62,214 nt of DNA from Lactonifactor longoviformis DSM 17459 (GTDB taxonomy: Bacteria > Bacillota > Clostridia > Lachnospirales > Lachnospiraceae): the NCBI RefSeq assembly GCF_900129135.1, contig NZ_FQVI01000026.1, positions 1 through 62,214 of the forward strand, in the 5' to 3' direction. The translations under genes and the position numbers were made by a program. Shown here piece by piece: positions 1 to 9,511 of this stretch (its first letter is position 1; each line of letters opens with the position of its first letter). Below the pieces are notes generated by a model that was given only the letters and a program-made list of their open reading frames with translations, ran no database searches and was not told where the DNA came from.

Positions 1-240
1 TATCACCGTATTCGTATGTGCATATGGAAACAGTGGAAGTTACCCAAAACAAGGAAAAGAAACCTTATGAAACACGGAATACCCGAATATTTTGCACATC
101 AGGCGGCAAACAGCCGCAGGAAATACTGGTATGTATCGGGAATGGGAGCGGTCAACAGAGCATTAACAAAAGAAAGATTGATAAACAGTGGCTTCTATGA
201 TTTAGCCACTGCCTATCAGTCTGTGCACGTCAACTATTGA
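1..240 (+). CDS. ltrA: Group II intron reverse transcriptase/maturase, C-terminal fragment (cut by window edge)
   Basis: The frame is open from base 1 (YHRIRMCIWKQWK...) and stops at 238-240, leaving 79 residues of the C-terminal end. The pattern of WKQWK, PKTR, a central HGIP, AANSRRKYW and RALTKERL, ending in YQSVHVNY, is typical of the maturase/DNA-binding tail of LtrA-like intron-encoded proteins. That part binds the intron RNA, promotes splicing and takes part in target-site entry. The RT domain would lie to the left of the window. The stop codon is followed at once by the intron's domain V, the expected arrangement when the ORF sits in domain IV. Identification is from motif memory, and the fragment is short. 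Confidence 0.85.
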   Translation, partial: YHRIRMCIWKQWKLPKTRKRNLMKHGIPEYFAHQAANSRRKYWYVSGMGAVNRALTKERLINSGFYDLATAYQSVHVNY

Positions 241-311
241 AACCGCCGTGTACCGAACGGTACGCACGGTGGTGTGAGAGGACGGGAGTTAATCACTCCC
301 TCCTACTCGAT
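1..311 (+). mobile_element. Group II intron, 3' portion with domains V and VI
   Basis: Right after the maturase stop, bases 243-275 form a hairpin of domain V type: arms of about 14 nt closed by a GAAC tetraloop (ACCGCCGTGTACC / GGTACGCACGGTGGT). Bases 279-310 form a second stem (GGGAGT / ACTCCC) followed by CCTACTCGAT, which fits domain VI with its branch-point A and the intron 3' end at about 311. The left part of the intron is outside the window. The intron sits in a non-coding stretch upstream of the solute-binding lipoprotein, so no gene is seen to be interrupted on this side. Confidence 0.85.
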
Positions 312-405
312 TTTATTTCCCCATAGTTTGTTTTAAATATATGTGATAAAATTTTACATAATAAAAGGTAGGAAATGGATTTTAAGGAGTAAGGGAGATG
401 CTTAG

Positions 406-2049
406 ATGAAAAAGGTTGTGGTAGGGGTTGTGCTGCTTTTATATTTATCTCTTCTCACCGGCTGTATGGAGGATAAGCATTCAGATGATAGCGATGTAAC
501 CGGAGACCCGGGGTATACGCAGTTAACACTATTTTCTGATGTAGAATTTTGGAGGCCTCCTGCCTGGGATGTTACAGAGGGAACGATCACAGGGGATATC
601 TCCCGGAATACGGGGGTTACCGTGGATGTTACTGTTCCTGCCCGGGATGCAGACAGACAGCTGAGTCTTATGTTAATTAATAATGATCTTCCGGACATAA
701 TTTCTATAACTGATCCGACAGTTTTGGGACAGCTGGTAACGTCCGGAAAGGTATGGGACTTAGGTGAGTTCTTCCAAAAGTATAAGCCGGATTCCCAGTT
801 TTATAAGAACTTCCCTGAGGACGTGAAAAAAGAATTGGTTAAGCGGGATGGGGGCTGGTATGCCATTCCTTCCCATATGGAGTCCCGGGATTCCTATAAA
901 ATCTGGAAACCCAGTTCACAGTATTATTGGGATCTGATAAATTATGAGGATCCGTACACGATTATATGGAATAAGGAACTGCTGGGGCAAATAGGAATGC
1001 ATCCGGATGAATTGAAGACGGAGGAGCAGATTCTTTCAGCTTTTGAGAAAATAAAAAATACAGGGACTGGGGCAGACGGAAGTCCGGTTATCCCTCTTTT
1101 AATTGATGGAGATGCGTACCAGGAGAGTACTCTATCTTTTCTGGAAACTACATATGGAGGAGAATATGTGGATGAGGATGGGAACTATAAGGATATTATG
1201 CTTCAGCCGGAGACAAGGGATGCCCTGTACTTTATTAATAAGGCAGTAAGGGCGGGATATATGGATCCGGGGCAGCTGACTATGGATAATGATCAGATTC
1301 ATAATTTAATGGTAAGCGGAAGGGTTCTCTGTTTTATTGGAAATACTGCGAACACAGGGGCTGATTCCAGACTGTGGGTGTCTTCGGGTCCTATCCGGAA
1401 AACTGAGGAAAAACGTCCGGTTCACGGAAAAAATATGAGGGCTTCCACCGGGTGGATTGGAACTTTTATTTCAAAAGACTGCGAACATCCGGAGGAGACA
1501 GCTGACTGGATTGATTATATGACCAGTGATGGGGGAATGATGCTGTGGGGCTTTGGATATGAAGGGATTCATTATACCCGCGATGACGAGGGACTTGTAA
1601 GCTGGACAGAGGAGGGGGATGCCGCTACAAGGGAATATTCTAAGACTGGTGTGTGGGCTTGGTGGATGTTTGCTAATACTGCCTGGCAGAGAAGCGTAAT
1701 GGCCCCGCTGGAAGAGGGAACAATAGCAAGAGCCCAGGCAGAGCTTACTACTGCCTATGCCAAAGATAAAGATACGGTTACTTTTGACAGTTCCCTGCTG
1801 AGCGGTCTGACAGAATCTCTTCCCCCCAATAGTGATTATCTTAAGATGGAGGGGGATATCAGGGGCTGGAAAAAAAACCAGATTCCCATGATACTCTTAG
1901 CTGCGGATGACGAAGCGTTTGACAAAGAGTATGAGACCTTTATAAGAAGGATGGAGGAACTGGGTATATATGAACTTGATGCTCAGAAAAATATGAAGTA
2001 TAAAGAAAACTGTGCGGAGTACGGCCGAACCATTACAAAAGTGAATTGA
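406..2049 (+). CDS. Extracellular solute-binding lipoprotein, long type (family 1, carbohydrate ABC importer)
   Basis: This 547-residue protein starts with a lipoprotein signal: MKK, a hydrophobic stretch and the lipobox LLTGC, with Cys20 as the lipidated residue. It is therefore tethered outside the membrane. Length and pattern (LMLINNDLPDIISI near residue 85; YTIIWNKELLGQIGM near 180; GWIGTFISKDCEHPEETADWIDYM near 345) fit the roughly 550-residue sugar-binding proteins that accompany YtcP/LplB-type permeases. A purine-rich ribosome site (AAGGAG, 382-387) lies well upstream of the ATG. The gene lies 25 bases before a YesM-type kinase and no permease genes are present. It may serve a remote importer or act as the external sensor for the kinase. 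The ligand is unknown; the downstream enzymes suggest arabinose-containing glycans. Confidence 0.85.
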   Translation: MKKVVVGVVLLLYLSLLTGCMEDKHSDDSDVTGDPGYTQLTLFSDVEFWRPPAWDVTEGTITGDISRNTGVTVDVTVPARDADRQLSLMLINNDLPDIISITDPTVLGQLVTSGKVWDLGEFFQKYKPDSQFYKNFPEDVKKELVKRDGGWYAIPSHMESRDSYKIWKPSSQYYWDLINYEDPYTIIWNKELLGQIGMHPDELKTEEQILSAFEKIKNTGTGADGSPVIPLLIDGDAYQESTLSFLETTYGGEYVDEDGNYKDIMLQPETRDALYFINKAVRAGYMDPGQLTMDNDQIHNLMVSGRVLCFIGNTANTGADSRLWVSSGPIRKTEEKRPVHGKNMRASTGWIGTFISKDCEHPEETADWIDYMTSDGGMMLWGFGYEGIHYTRDDEGLVSWTEEGDAATREYSKTGVWAWWMFANTAWQRSVMAPLEEGTIARAQAELTTAYAKDKDTVTFDSSLLSGLTESLPPNSDYLKMEGDIRGWKKNQIPMILLAADDEAFDKEYETFIRRMEELGIYELDAQKNMKYKENCAEYGRTITKVN

Positions 2050-2074
2050 TACCGGACAAGAAAGGAAGCAGAGA

Positions 2075-3796
2075 GTGTTAGAAAGATTAAAAAAGAGCTT
2101 ATTTCTTCAGCTGATTGTGCTGACGGTATTTATGATGGCGATGCTTTTAACAGCTTTTATCGTTACGAATCAGTATATAGAGAGAACCATAAGAGAGAAT
2201 ACTCTTGAGGCAAGTAATAAATTCTTAGACCAAGTTGCCGGACAGGCGGAGGAGTACTATGATTCTGTAAATCATGTGGCCACCACCATGGCATATTCGC
2301 CCACGGTATATAGTTATTTTACGATGGATGCCGTTGACAGAGTGCTCGCTATGGAAAATGTATCTTCTGTCTTTTTAAATACCGTTCTTCTGGAAAAAGA
2401 CATTTCAGAAATATATCTGTACGACATGAGTATGAATCGGATTGCCAGTATGGGAAAAGAGCGGAGTGAAACGGATGAGATGCAATTTATTCATGTTTTA
2501 AAGAAAAAAATAGAGTTCAGCAATATTTTTTATCTGCAGCAGTCTAAGGCACCTTACTATGTGATCTATTTTCCTGTGTTCGATCTTGACAGCGTAACGT
2601 ACGGAGAGCAGATAGGAATGTGCGTGCTTGTTATGAAGACGAATAATTTTACAAGATATCTGGAGCATGCTCCGGTTACCGGAAAGAGCCAGGTTTATCT
2701 GGTAGACGGAAGCGATAAAATTATGGCATCGGTCGGCGGCATGGAAAGCGGGAGGCTTGAACGAAGCAAAATGGAGTCCTCCTCAGAATATAGTGTACAG
2801 GTAAAACCGCTGAAAATGGACGGATGGAGAGTTGTCAGCCGAATATCCCTTTCAGACCTTTCCGGTAAGATGAACAGTCAGTATTCCTTTATAGTACTAG
2901 CATACGGGATGGCGTTTGCAGTGCTGGCGGGACTACTGTATTTTTCCTATAAGAATCTGGTGCTGCCTCTCCGGCAGGTGGACAACTTTATTCAGAATAT
3001 AGTAGCAGAGCCCAAAAATCGTCTGATTCCCCGGAAGGAGAATGAGATAGGAACAGTGGTGCGTAATTTGAATACAATGTTAGACGAAAAAGAACAGGCA
3101 GCCGGAGAGATTCAGGAAGCGCAAAGAAAGAGATACGAAGCGGAACTGGCAAAAAAGCAGCTGCAGGTGCTTGCCTATAGAAACCAGATTAATCCTCACT
3201 TTTTATACAATACCTTTGAATGTATCCGTTCCATGGCCCTATACTATGATGCAGACGATATCGCAGAGATTACCATGGCGCTGGCTAATGTTTTCAGATT
3301 TGCCGTTAAGGGGGATAATATTGTTTCCGTGGAGGAGGAGGCTGCCTACATACGGGAATACGCTAAGATAATTCACTATAGATTCATGGACAGGATCAAA
3401 GTCATTACGGATATGGAGGAAGGAGTTAAGGAGAAAAAGGTAATTAAATTGATTCTTCAGCCTTTGGTGGAAAATGCGGTGTTTCACGGCCTGGAACAGA
3501 CGATACAGGGAGGTGAAGTTTATGTCAGAATACGCCAGCTGGAGAATGACAAACTGCTCTTTATCGTGGAGGATAATGGATGCGGCATAGATCCCCAAAA
3601 ATTGCAGGGGATCAGAGAGGGACTGGAAAGGCAGGAGAATCAAAAAGGGATTGGAATGCCTAATATTTACCAGAGACTGTTTCTGTTCTACGAGGGGGAA
3701 GTATCATTTACCATAGAAAGCGAACTGGACAGAGGTACAAAGATAACGATTATAGTGCCGAACAAGGTGAAAACACAAGGAGGAGAAAATGTATAA
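2075..3796 (+). CDS. YesM-type sensor histidine kinase
   Basis: This 573-residue membrane kinase starts at GTG, preceded by GAAAGGAAG. Segment order: TM1 at about 10-30, an external sensor domain of about 240 residues (double-Cache-like), TM2 at about 272-292 (FIVLAYGMAFAVLAGLLYFSY minus its ends), a HAMP linker, then the His_kinase motif NPHFLYNT. The phospho-accepting His is residue 375. The ATPase domain follows with QPLVENAVFHGLE near 462 and DNGCGI. The family usually pairs with an AraC-type response regulator to control polysaccharide-use genes. Its stop overlaps the regulator start by 8 bases, so the two are translationally coupled. Signal and target genes are not visible; the adjacent arabinofuranosidases are the obvious candidates. 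Confidence 0.92.
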   Translation: MLERLKKSLFLQLIVLTVFMMAMLLTAFIVTNQYIERTIRENTLEASNKFLDQVAGQAEEYYDSVNHVATTMAYSPTVYSYFTMDAVDRVLAMENVSSVFLNTVLLEKDISEIYLYDMSMNRIASMGKERSETDEMQFIHVLKKKIEFSNIFYLQQSKAPYYVIYFPVFDLDSVTYGEQIGMCVLVMKTNNFTRYLEHAPVTGKSQVYLVDGSDKIMASVGGMESGRLERSKMESSSEYSVQVKPLKMDGWRVVSRISLSDLSGKMNSQYSFIVLAYGMAFAVLAGLLYFSYKNLVLPLRQVDNFIQNIVAEPKNRLIPRKENEIGTVVRNLNTMLDEKEQAAGEIQEAQRKRYEAELAKKQLQVLAYRNQINPHFLYNTFECIRSMALYYDADDIAEITMALANVFRFAVKGDNIVSVEEEAAYIREYAKIIHYRFMDRIKVITDMEEGVKEKKVIKLILQPLVENAVFHGLEQTIQGGEVYVRIRQLENDKLLFIVEDNGCGIDPQKLQGIREGLERQENQKGIGMPNIYQRLFLFYEGEVSFTIESELDRGTKITIIVPNKVKTQGGENV

Positions 3797-4523
3797 AGTA
3801 TTTTTGGCGGATGATGAAGTGTGGATCACAGTGGGACTGAAGAAACTAATCCAACGCTCAGGGTTGCCCTTTTATGTAATGGGGGAGGCTGCTAATGGCG
3901 TTACCTCATTAGAGGAAGTCCGTACAAAAAGGCCGGATATACTGATTACGGACATACGTATGCCAGGATTAAGCGGCTTAGAGCTTTTAGAGAAAATAAA
4001 CGAGGAAGGACTGGGAACGAAGGTGGTCCTTATCAGCGGTTATGCGGAATTTGAATATGCCAGAGAGGGGCTGAGACAGGGGGCTTTTGACTACTTATTA
4101 AAACCCATTGAACAGGGAAAGCTGAATGAAGTATTACAGGGGCTTCTGCAGAAAATACAGGCAGAGAGAGGAGAACAAACTGAGGCTGAACCTGACGAGG
4201 AGTTTAACCCTACTATTATCAGGCGGGTTGTAAAGGAAATACAGGAAACGTATCTGTCGGATGTGTCCTTAGGTGATTTGGCGGAAAAGTACGGGATCAG
4301 TATCAGCCATTTAAGCCGTTTGTTAAAGGAAGAACTGGGACTTTCCTTTTCAGAATATCTGGCGTCCAGAAGAATGCAGAAGGCTAAAGAACTTTTAAAG
4401 GATGAGACTTTGTCTGTGGAATCCATAGCAGAATCGGTAGGATATCATGATTATTTTTACTTTACCAGGGTATTTAAAAAAATCACCGGTATAACCCCAA
4501 GTAAATACCGCAAAACGCTGTGA
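3789..4523 (+). CDS. Response regulator, receiver plus AraC-type HTH (YesN-like, short form)
   Basis: Residues 1-120 are a receiver domain with the acidic pair DD (8-9), phospho-acceptor Asp55 in ITDIRMPG and the Lys of LLKPIE near 105. Residues about 145-244 are an AraC/XylS HTH pair, including SISHLSRLLKEELGLSFSEYL and the family end GYHDYFYFTRVFKKITGITPSKYR. At 244 residues it lacks the long central region of classical YesN (usually above 350 residues). Ribosome site AAGGAGG lies inside the kinase end. It should activate sugar-use genes when phosphorylated by the kinase next to it. A strong terminator follows, so the enzymes downstream need their own promoter. Confidence 0.93.
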   Translation: MYKVFLADDEVWITVGLKKLIQRSGLPFYVMGEAANGVTSLEEVRTKRPDILITDIRMPGLSGLELLEKINEEGLGTKVVLISGYAEFEYAREGLRQGAFDYLLKPIEQGKLNEVLQGLLQKIQAERGEQTEAEPDEEFNPTIIRRVVKEIQETYLSDVSLGDLAEKYGISISHLSRLLKEELGLSFSEYLASRRMQKAKELLKDETLSVESIAESVGYHDYFYFTRVFKKITGITPSKYRKTL

Positions 4524-4601
4524 AGCATTTATAGATGACTGGTCGTCTGAACAAAGAAATAATTACAAAAAATCGGAAATAATTGCATATGTATTTGGGT
4601 T

Positions 4602-4662
4602 AAAGCTTTTTATAATTAAAACATGAGGTACATTGGTCTCATAATTATAAAAAGCTTTTTTT
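4602..4662 (+). terminator. Rho-independent terminator after the two-component operon
   Basis: Perfect 17-bp inverted arms AAAGCTTTTTATAATTA (4602-4618) and its complement (4642-4658), with a small inner ATGAG/CTCAT stem and a T-rich tail. The A/T-rich flanks make it plausibly active in both directions. It closes the SBP-kinase-regulator unit. Confidence 0.8.
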
Positions 4663-4946
4663 ATATCGTAAATAAAATTACAATAATCGTATAAAAACAA
4701 ACATTACAGATTTTAAAATTAAAAATCTATAAATATTGAACATAATAAATAAATATACAGATATTTTATTTGCTATTCTTTTGGTATAGTATACAATAGG
4801 AGATTTTGCACAAAATTTTCTAAAATAAAATAGCTGTTTTTTTATTGCACGAAATGAAAATAGAAAGGGGGGAAATCTAACATATACAGCTTTTTTAAAC
4901 AGGAAAATTAGGAACAATCAACTGGCTATGTAAAAGGAGAATAAGA
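4663..4946 (+). promoter_or_regulatory. Gene-free A/T-rich upstream region of the first arabinofuranosidase
   Basis: The gap from 4524 to 4946 holds the terminator above and then about 285 bases with no supportable gene. A possible -10 (TATAGT, 4785-4790, or the overlapping TATACA) lies about 150 bases before the start, but no good -35 is visible. The ribosome site AAAAGGAG sits 8 bases before the ATG at 4947. An AraC-type activator often works on promoters lacking a -35, which would fit control by the adjacent YesN-like regulator. That last point is inference. Confidence 0.35.
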
Positions 4947-7900
4947 ATGAAGAGATTAATAGCGTCGATGCTGGCTGGGTGTATGCTGACCACCACAGTT
5001 CTTACCGCGTATCCGGCCGCAGAGGTAAGGGCGGCAGAGCTGCAGACCCAGGAAAACGAAATTGTCCCGGAAGAACAAGAACCTGCCGGGGAGGTTACAG
5101 AGGATACGGCAGATTTGCTGACAACAGATGCCGGGGATTCCCTCGAGGCCGGTAAAATATTGGATATGGAGTTTGAAGGAGATACTGCAAATAACGCAGG
5201 GGATAAGGAGATAAGCCCTGCAGTAGAGTCCGGAACTCCGGAGTACGTAACTGGTCATGACGAAACCGGTCAGGCTATAGAGTTAAATGGAGCAAAGATA
5301 AGTCTGGGGAATTCAGAAAAACTCCAGCCCAAGGATTTGACATTATCCTTTTGGGTTAAAGCCCCGGAAGGGGGATATCAGGGAGAGCAGATTCTCCTGT
5401 GGTGTAAGGAACAGTCTTCCTGGGACAAAGATGGATGGTATCTCACCCTGAACTTACATGGGGCCGTAAACCTGATGATAGGTAAGTCACATTTGGGATT
5501 TACGGGCACCACAAAGCAGTTTTTTCCTGAAGGAGAATGGGTTCATGTGGTAGCGGTCTACAGCAGTGAAACAAAAGAGATTGATTTTTACCGAAATGGG
5601 ATAAAACAAACTACCAATATGAAGACAACCGGAGACGGTGTTATCAATCCTACAGAAGGTAATAAATACGTTGGAAAAAGCGGATATTCCCCCAGCAATA
5701 TGACAGGGGCAATCGACGATCTGCAAATTTATAACGCTGCGGCTACCCAGGAGCAGGTGGAAGAGCTTTGTGGTATTCATGCGGAGGAGAAGCTGGCAGA
5801 AGCTGCTGACGCATTAGAATTGGGAGACAACAATCAATTATTCTACGATACTACCCTTCAGAGCAAGGGGCTTTGGGGCAGCAATATTACCTGGAGCCTG
5901 AAAGAGGCGTCAGAGGCTGTATTTGTAGAAAACGGAAACAAAGCCATAGTCACCAGGGGGAGCGAGGATATAGGTGCTGTCCTGGTAGCAACCATTTCCC
6001 TGGGGGAAGGCGGAACGTCGGTGGATAAAGAATTTGACATAACAATCCCCAGCCAGAAAAGGGAGTCTGTATCCAAAGCGGTAACATTTAACAATGTAGT
6101 ACTTAAGGATAAGTTCTGGTCTGCACAGCAAAAGCAGTTTTTGTGTAAGGTAATCAATACAGGGATAACAAATATTGAGGCATACAGGGGAGGCATAGAT
6201 AATTTGAGAAATGCCGCTATAAAAAATGGCGCCATTGAGCAGGATGCTTCTTACGATCCCTGTTTCCGATCCGGGGAAAAGCAGGATGGCTATGCGGACA
6301 ACCTGTATTTCCTGGATACCGATCCCTACAAAATGATCGAAGCCATGAGTTACGCCCTCCAGATAGACCCTGCGGGGGATGAGGAAATTATTGCCCAGCA
6401 GGATAACTTCAGAGATAAACTGAATACCTGGATTCCATATATTGAAGGCGCTCAGGAGAAATATGAAGACGAAAGCGGCGCTCCCGCGGACAATGAGGCA
6501 ATGGGCCAATACGACGGGTATCTGGACACGTATTTTACGCTGGATATGGCGTCTAACCCTAATCGTCCCGCAAAACTTACGAACTTTCATGATCACGAAA
6601 TGTATTGCTTCGGCCATTTCTATGAAGCGGCAGTGGCATATACCCGTGGGACGCAGTATGAAGACTTAAGACTATTGGATGTTGCTGTAAGGAATGCGGA
6701 TATGATGAACCGCCTCTTTGGCCGGGGAAAGTGGGAATCCTATCCGGGACATCAGGAGATAGAGCTGGCATTGGTTAAACTTGCACAGGTATGCCAGGAA
6801 GTCGGAGAGAGGAACGATGTAGACTATGCTTCCAAAGCAACAGATTATGTCAACCTGGCAAAGTTCTTTTTGGATAAGCGGGGATACGAGATGACTCACG
6901 GCGGTTTCGTGGATGGATTCGCAAACGATCCTTATTACAGACAAAACCATGCCCCTGTCGCCGAACAGACCACAGCCGTTGGACATGCGGTAAGAGCTAT
7001 GTATCAGTATACCGCCATGACAGATGTGGAGACATTAATTGACAGTGATACTTACGACAATGCACTGCATTCCATCTGGGATGATCTGCAGACAAAGACC
7101 TATGTAACCGGAGGTATTGGATCAAAGGGCGGAAGCTCTTCCTCGGAAGGCTTCGGTGACTCCTACTACCTGCCCAATAACAATGCGTATGCGGAAACCT
7201 GTGCTAATATTGGCAGTATGATGTGGTCACAGCGGATGAACCTGCTGTACAGTGACAGCAAATATATTGATACCCTTGAAACTGCATTGTATAACAGTGT
7301 GATTTCTGGCGTTAACTTTGACGGAGATAAGTTCTTTTATCAGAATCCTATGAGCAGTACTGGCAATTTAGGACGTTCCCCATGGTTTGGATGCGCTTGC
7401 TGCCCGCCTAACCTGATGAGGACAATAACGGCACTTGGCGGATACATCTATGCGCAGGATGGTTCCAGTGTTGCAGTCAATCTGTATATCGGAAACGAGG
7501 CAGACATCACAGTGGGAGGACAGGATATAAAGCTGTCTATGGAAACCGATATGCCATGGTACGGAAACGCCAAACTTACCATACAAAATGCAGAGAATGC
7601 TGCTTTTGCACTTAAACTGCGTATCCCCGAGTGGGCTGCTGGTGCAAACAGCATTTCTGTAAACGGTGAAACTATTTCCTGCGGCGGGGATTCTCTGGAT
7701 AAAGGTTATGCGGTAATCAGCAGAACATGGAATACCGGGGATATCATCGAAGTTACACTGCCCATGGAGACAGAAAAATATCATTCAGATGAACGCGTTG
7801 CCTCCAATAAGGGATTAGCGGCAGTAAAGCGGGGCCCCATTGTATATGCTGCAGAAGGCAAAGATAATGCCTTTAAAGTAAGCAATGCATATCTGGGTAA

Positions 7901-9491
7901 TTCTTTCAAAGAGGAATTGGTAGATAATGTACTTACCAATGATGACTCCAGCCAGCCCAACAGCTATGGTACGAAAAGAGGGCTTGTCATTCATGCAGAC
8001 GGGAGTATCTATACGTCTGGGGCAAAAGAGGATGCAGAGTGGACTTTTATTCCCTATTACGCATGGAATAACCGTGGTTCAGATACCATGCAGGTATTTG
8101 TAAGAGACCAGGATGCGTTGTCACTGGAGCAGCAGGCAGCTGTGGATACCATATATTACAATCCAAAGTTCAACCAGATTGACAAGATAAACGATGGTGA
8201 TGTAAAGACCTTCTGGTGCTGCTGGAAGGAAGGTGAGGTATTAAAAGACCCATGGGTGAGTTATACTTTTGACAAATACATTAAAGTGAAGGGCTGCATT
8301 GTTAATTGGTATGATGACGGAGACGGCGCACAGGTGCCAAAAGGTCTGAGAATAGAGTATTTGGATCGAAATGGTGACTGGAAAGAGGTTTCCCGGACAG
8401 AGGACTATACAGAATTCGTAAAGGATCAGGATAATCGGTATGAGTTTGATGAGGTAGTAACGAAAGGCCTCAGGATGACCATGCTGAATGAAGGCAAGTC
8501 TTCTGCGGCCATCAGGGAGTGGAAACTGGATGCGGATACAGAGTTTACAGGGCTTGAGGAGGCAATGGAAGTTCTGGAAAAGATAGAGGCCCTTCCGTCT
8601 GTAGAGGAGGTTACATTAGACGATAGGGACAGTGTCACTGAAGCTATGGATAAATTCGAGTCACTTAGCGATGAGCAGAAAGCTCTCATCGGGACAGAAA
8701 TGCAGGAGAAGCTCACTGCTCTGGCAGACAAAATTGAGGAGCTTGAGAAACCGGATATTAAGGAGCCTCATTGGGAAAAAGATCAGAATGGCTGGTGGTA
8801 TGACAATGGGGACGGAACACGGCCGGCTTCCGAGTGGAAAATAATCGAGGGAAAATGGTATTACTTTAATCCGGATGGATACCGGATGTCAGGCTGGATC
8901 GATGACCATGGTACTTGGTTTTACTGTAACCAGGACGGAATAATGCAGACAGGCTGGCTGCTGGAGGGAAAGACCTGGTATTACTTAAAAGGCAATGGAG
9001 CCATGGCAACAGGCTGGCTGCAGTTAGGGAATACCTGGTATTATCTGAAGAGCAGCGGAGGCATGGTAACAGGCTGGCTGCAGTTAGGGAATACCTGGTA
9101 CTATCTTAAGAGCAGCGGATCCATGGTAACAGGCTGGCTGCTGGAGGGAAAGACCTGGTACTATCTGAAGAACAGCGGAGCGATGGCAACGGGGTGGCTG
9201 CTGGACGGAAAGACGTGGTATTACCTGAAGAGCAGCGGAGCGATGGCAACGGGGTGGCTGCTGGAGGGAAAGACGTGGTATTACCTGAAGAGCAGCGGAG
9301 CGATGGCAACGGGGTGGCTGCTGGACGGAAAGACGTGGTATTACCTGAAGAGCAATGGTGCGATGGCAACCGGTTGGGTGAAGGTATCCGGAAAGTGGTA
9401 TTATCTCCGCGACAATGGGGCAATGGCCAGTAAGACCTGGATTGGAAATTATTATGTGAATGCTTCCGGTGTCTGGACAAAGACGCGATGA
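4947..9491 (+). CDS. Secreted GH127-type putative beta-L-arabinofuranosidase with LamG, discoidin-like and choline-binding repeats
   Basis: This 1514-residue surface enzyme has a signal peptide (1-30, ending VRAAE). Residues about 70-276 are a LamG/concanavalin-like domain, and about 283-370 an atrophied Ig-like domain. From about 373 to 960 is the GH127 (DUF1680) catalytic region. The family's zinc-cysteine site is visible: Glu750 and Cys752 in AYAETC, then Cys818 and Cys819 in GCACCPPN, the last pair containing the nucleophile position of the founding enzyme HypBA1. Residues about 1062-1200 look discoidin-like, about 1203-1268 form a helical spacer, and from 1275 to the end are choline-binding-type wall repeats. 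Predicted role: removing L-arabinofuranose units from plant or microbial glycans at the cell surface. The next gene is a paralogue 20 bases away. Substrate linkage is not deducible. Confidence 0.88.
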   Translation: MKRLIASMLAGCMLTTTVLTAYPAAEVRAAELQTQENEIVPEEQEPAGEVTEDTADLLTTDAGDSLEAGKILDMEFEGDTANNAGDKEISPAVESGTPEYVTGHDETGQAIELNGAKISLGNSEKLQPKDLTLSFWVKAPEGGYQGEQILLWCKEQSSWDKDGWYLTLNLHGAVNLMIGKSHLGFTGTTKQFFPEGEWVHVVAVYSSETKEIDFYRNGIKQTTNMKTTGDGVINPTEGNKYVGKSGYSPSNMTGAIDDLQIYNAAATQEQVEELCGIHAEEKLAEAADALELGDNNQLFYDTTLQSKGLWGSNITWSLKEASEAVFVENGNKAIVTRGSEDIGAVLVATISLGEGGTSVDKEFDITIPSQKRESVSKAVTFNNVVLKDKFWSAQQKQFLCKVINTGITNIEAYRGGIDNLRNAAIKNGAIEQDASYDPCFRSGEKQDGYADNLYFLDTDPYKMIEAMSYALQIDPAGDEEIIAQQDNFRDKLNTWIPYIEGAQEKYEDESGAPADNEAMGQYDGYLDTYFTLDMASNPNRPAKLTNFHDHEMYCFGHFYEAAVAYTRGTQYEDLRLLDVAVRNADMMNRLFGRGKWESYPGHQEIELALVKLAQVCQEVGERNDVDYASKATDYVNLAKFFLDKRGYEMTHGGFVDGFANDPYYRQNHAPVAEQTTAVGHAVRAMYQYTAMTDVETLIDSDTYDNALHSIWDDLQTKTYVTGGIGSKGGSSSSEGFGDSYYLPNNNAYAETCANIGSMMWSQRMNLLYSDSKYIDTLETALYNSVISGVNFDGDKFFYQNPMSSTGNLGRSPWFGCACCPPNLMRTITALGGYIYAQDGSSVAVNLYIGNEADITVGGQDIKLSMETDMPWYGNAKLTIQNAENAAFALKLRIPEWAAGANSISVNGETISCGGDSLDKGYAVISRTWNTGDIIEVTLPMETEKYHSDERVASNKGLAAVKRGPIVYAAEGKDNAFKVSNAYLGNSFKEELVDNVLTNDDSSQPNSYGTKRGLVIHADGSIYTSGAKEDAEWTFIPYYAWNNRGSDTMQVFVRDQDALSLEQQAAVDTIYYNPKFNQIDKINDGDVKTFWCCWKEGEVLKDPWVSYTFDKYIKVKGCIVNWYDDGDGAQVPKGLRIEYLDRNGDWKEVSRTEDYTEFVKDQDNRYEFDEVVTKGLRMTMLNEGKSSAAIREWKLDADTEFTGLEEAMEVLEKIEALPSVEEVTLDDRDSVTEAMDKFESLSDEQKALIGTEMQEKLTALADKIEELEKPDIKEPHWEKDQNGWWYDNGDGTRPASEWKIIEGKWYYFNPDGYRMSGWIDDHGTWFYCNQDGIMQTGWLLEGKTWYYLKGNGAMATGWLQLGNTWYYLKSSGGMVTGWLQLGNTWYYLKSSGSMVTGWLLEGKTWYYLKNSGAMATGWLLDGKTWYYLKSSGAMATGWLLEGKTWYYLKSSGAMATGWLLDGKTWYYLKSNGAMATGWVKVSGKWYYLRDNGAMASKTWIGNYYVNASGVWTKTR
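8941..9420 (+). repeat. Eight in-register 60-bp choline-binding repeats
   Basis: Exactly 60-base units, each coding for 20 residues of the type TGWLLDGKTWYYLKSSGAMA. The last unit is a variant (KVSGKWYYLRDNGAMA). Units at 9181, 9241 and 9301 differ by only a few bases, and the variants LLEGKTWYYL and LQLGNTWYYL alternate. Family knowledge: aromatic-rich GW/YYL repeats bind choline or related wall-polymer groups and hold the enzyme on the cell surface. The near identity at DNA level points to recent expansion or gene conversion. Confidence 0.95.
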
Positions 9492-9511
9492 TCGTTAGAA
9501 AGGAGTATATA

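Noticed and set aside
5910-6617. 235-codon minus-strand frame inside the first GH127 gene
   Set aside because: Shadow of the coding strand; no ribosome site or family motif.
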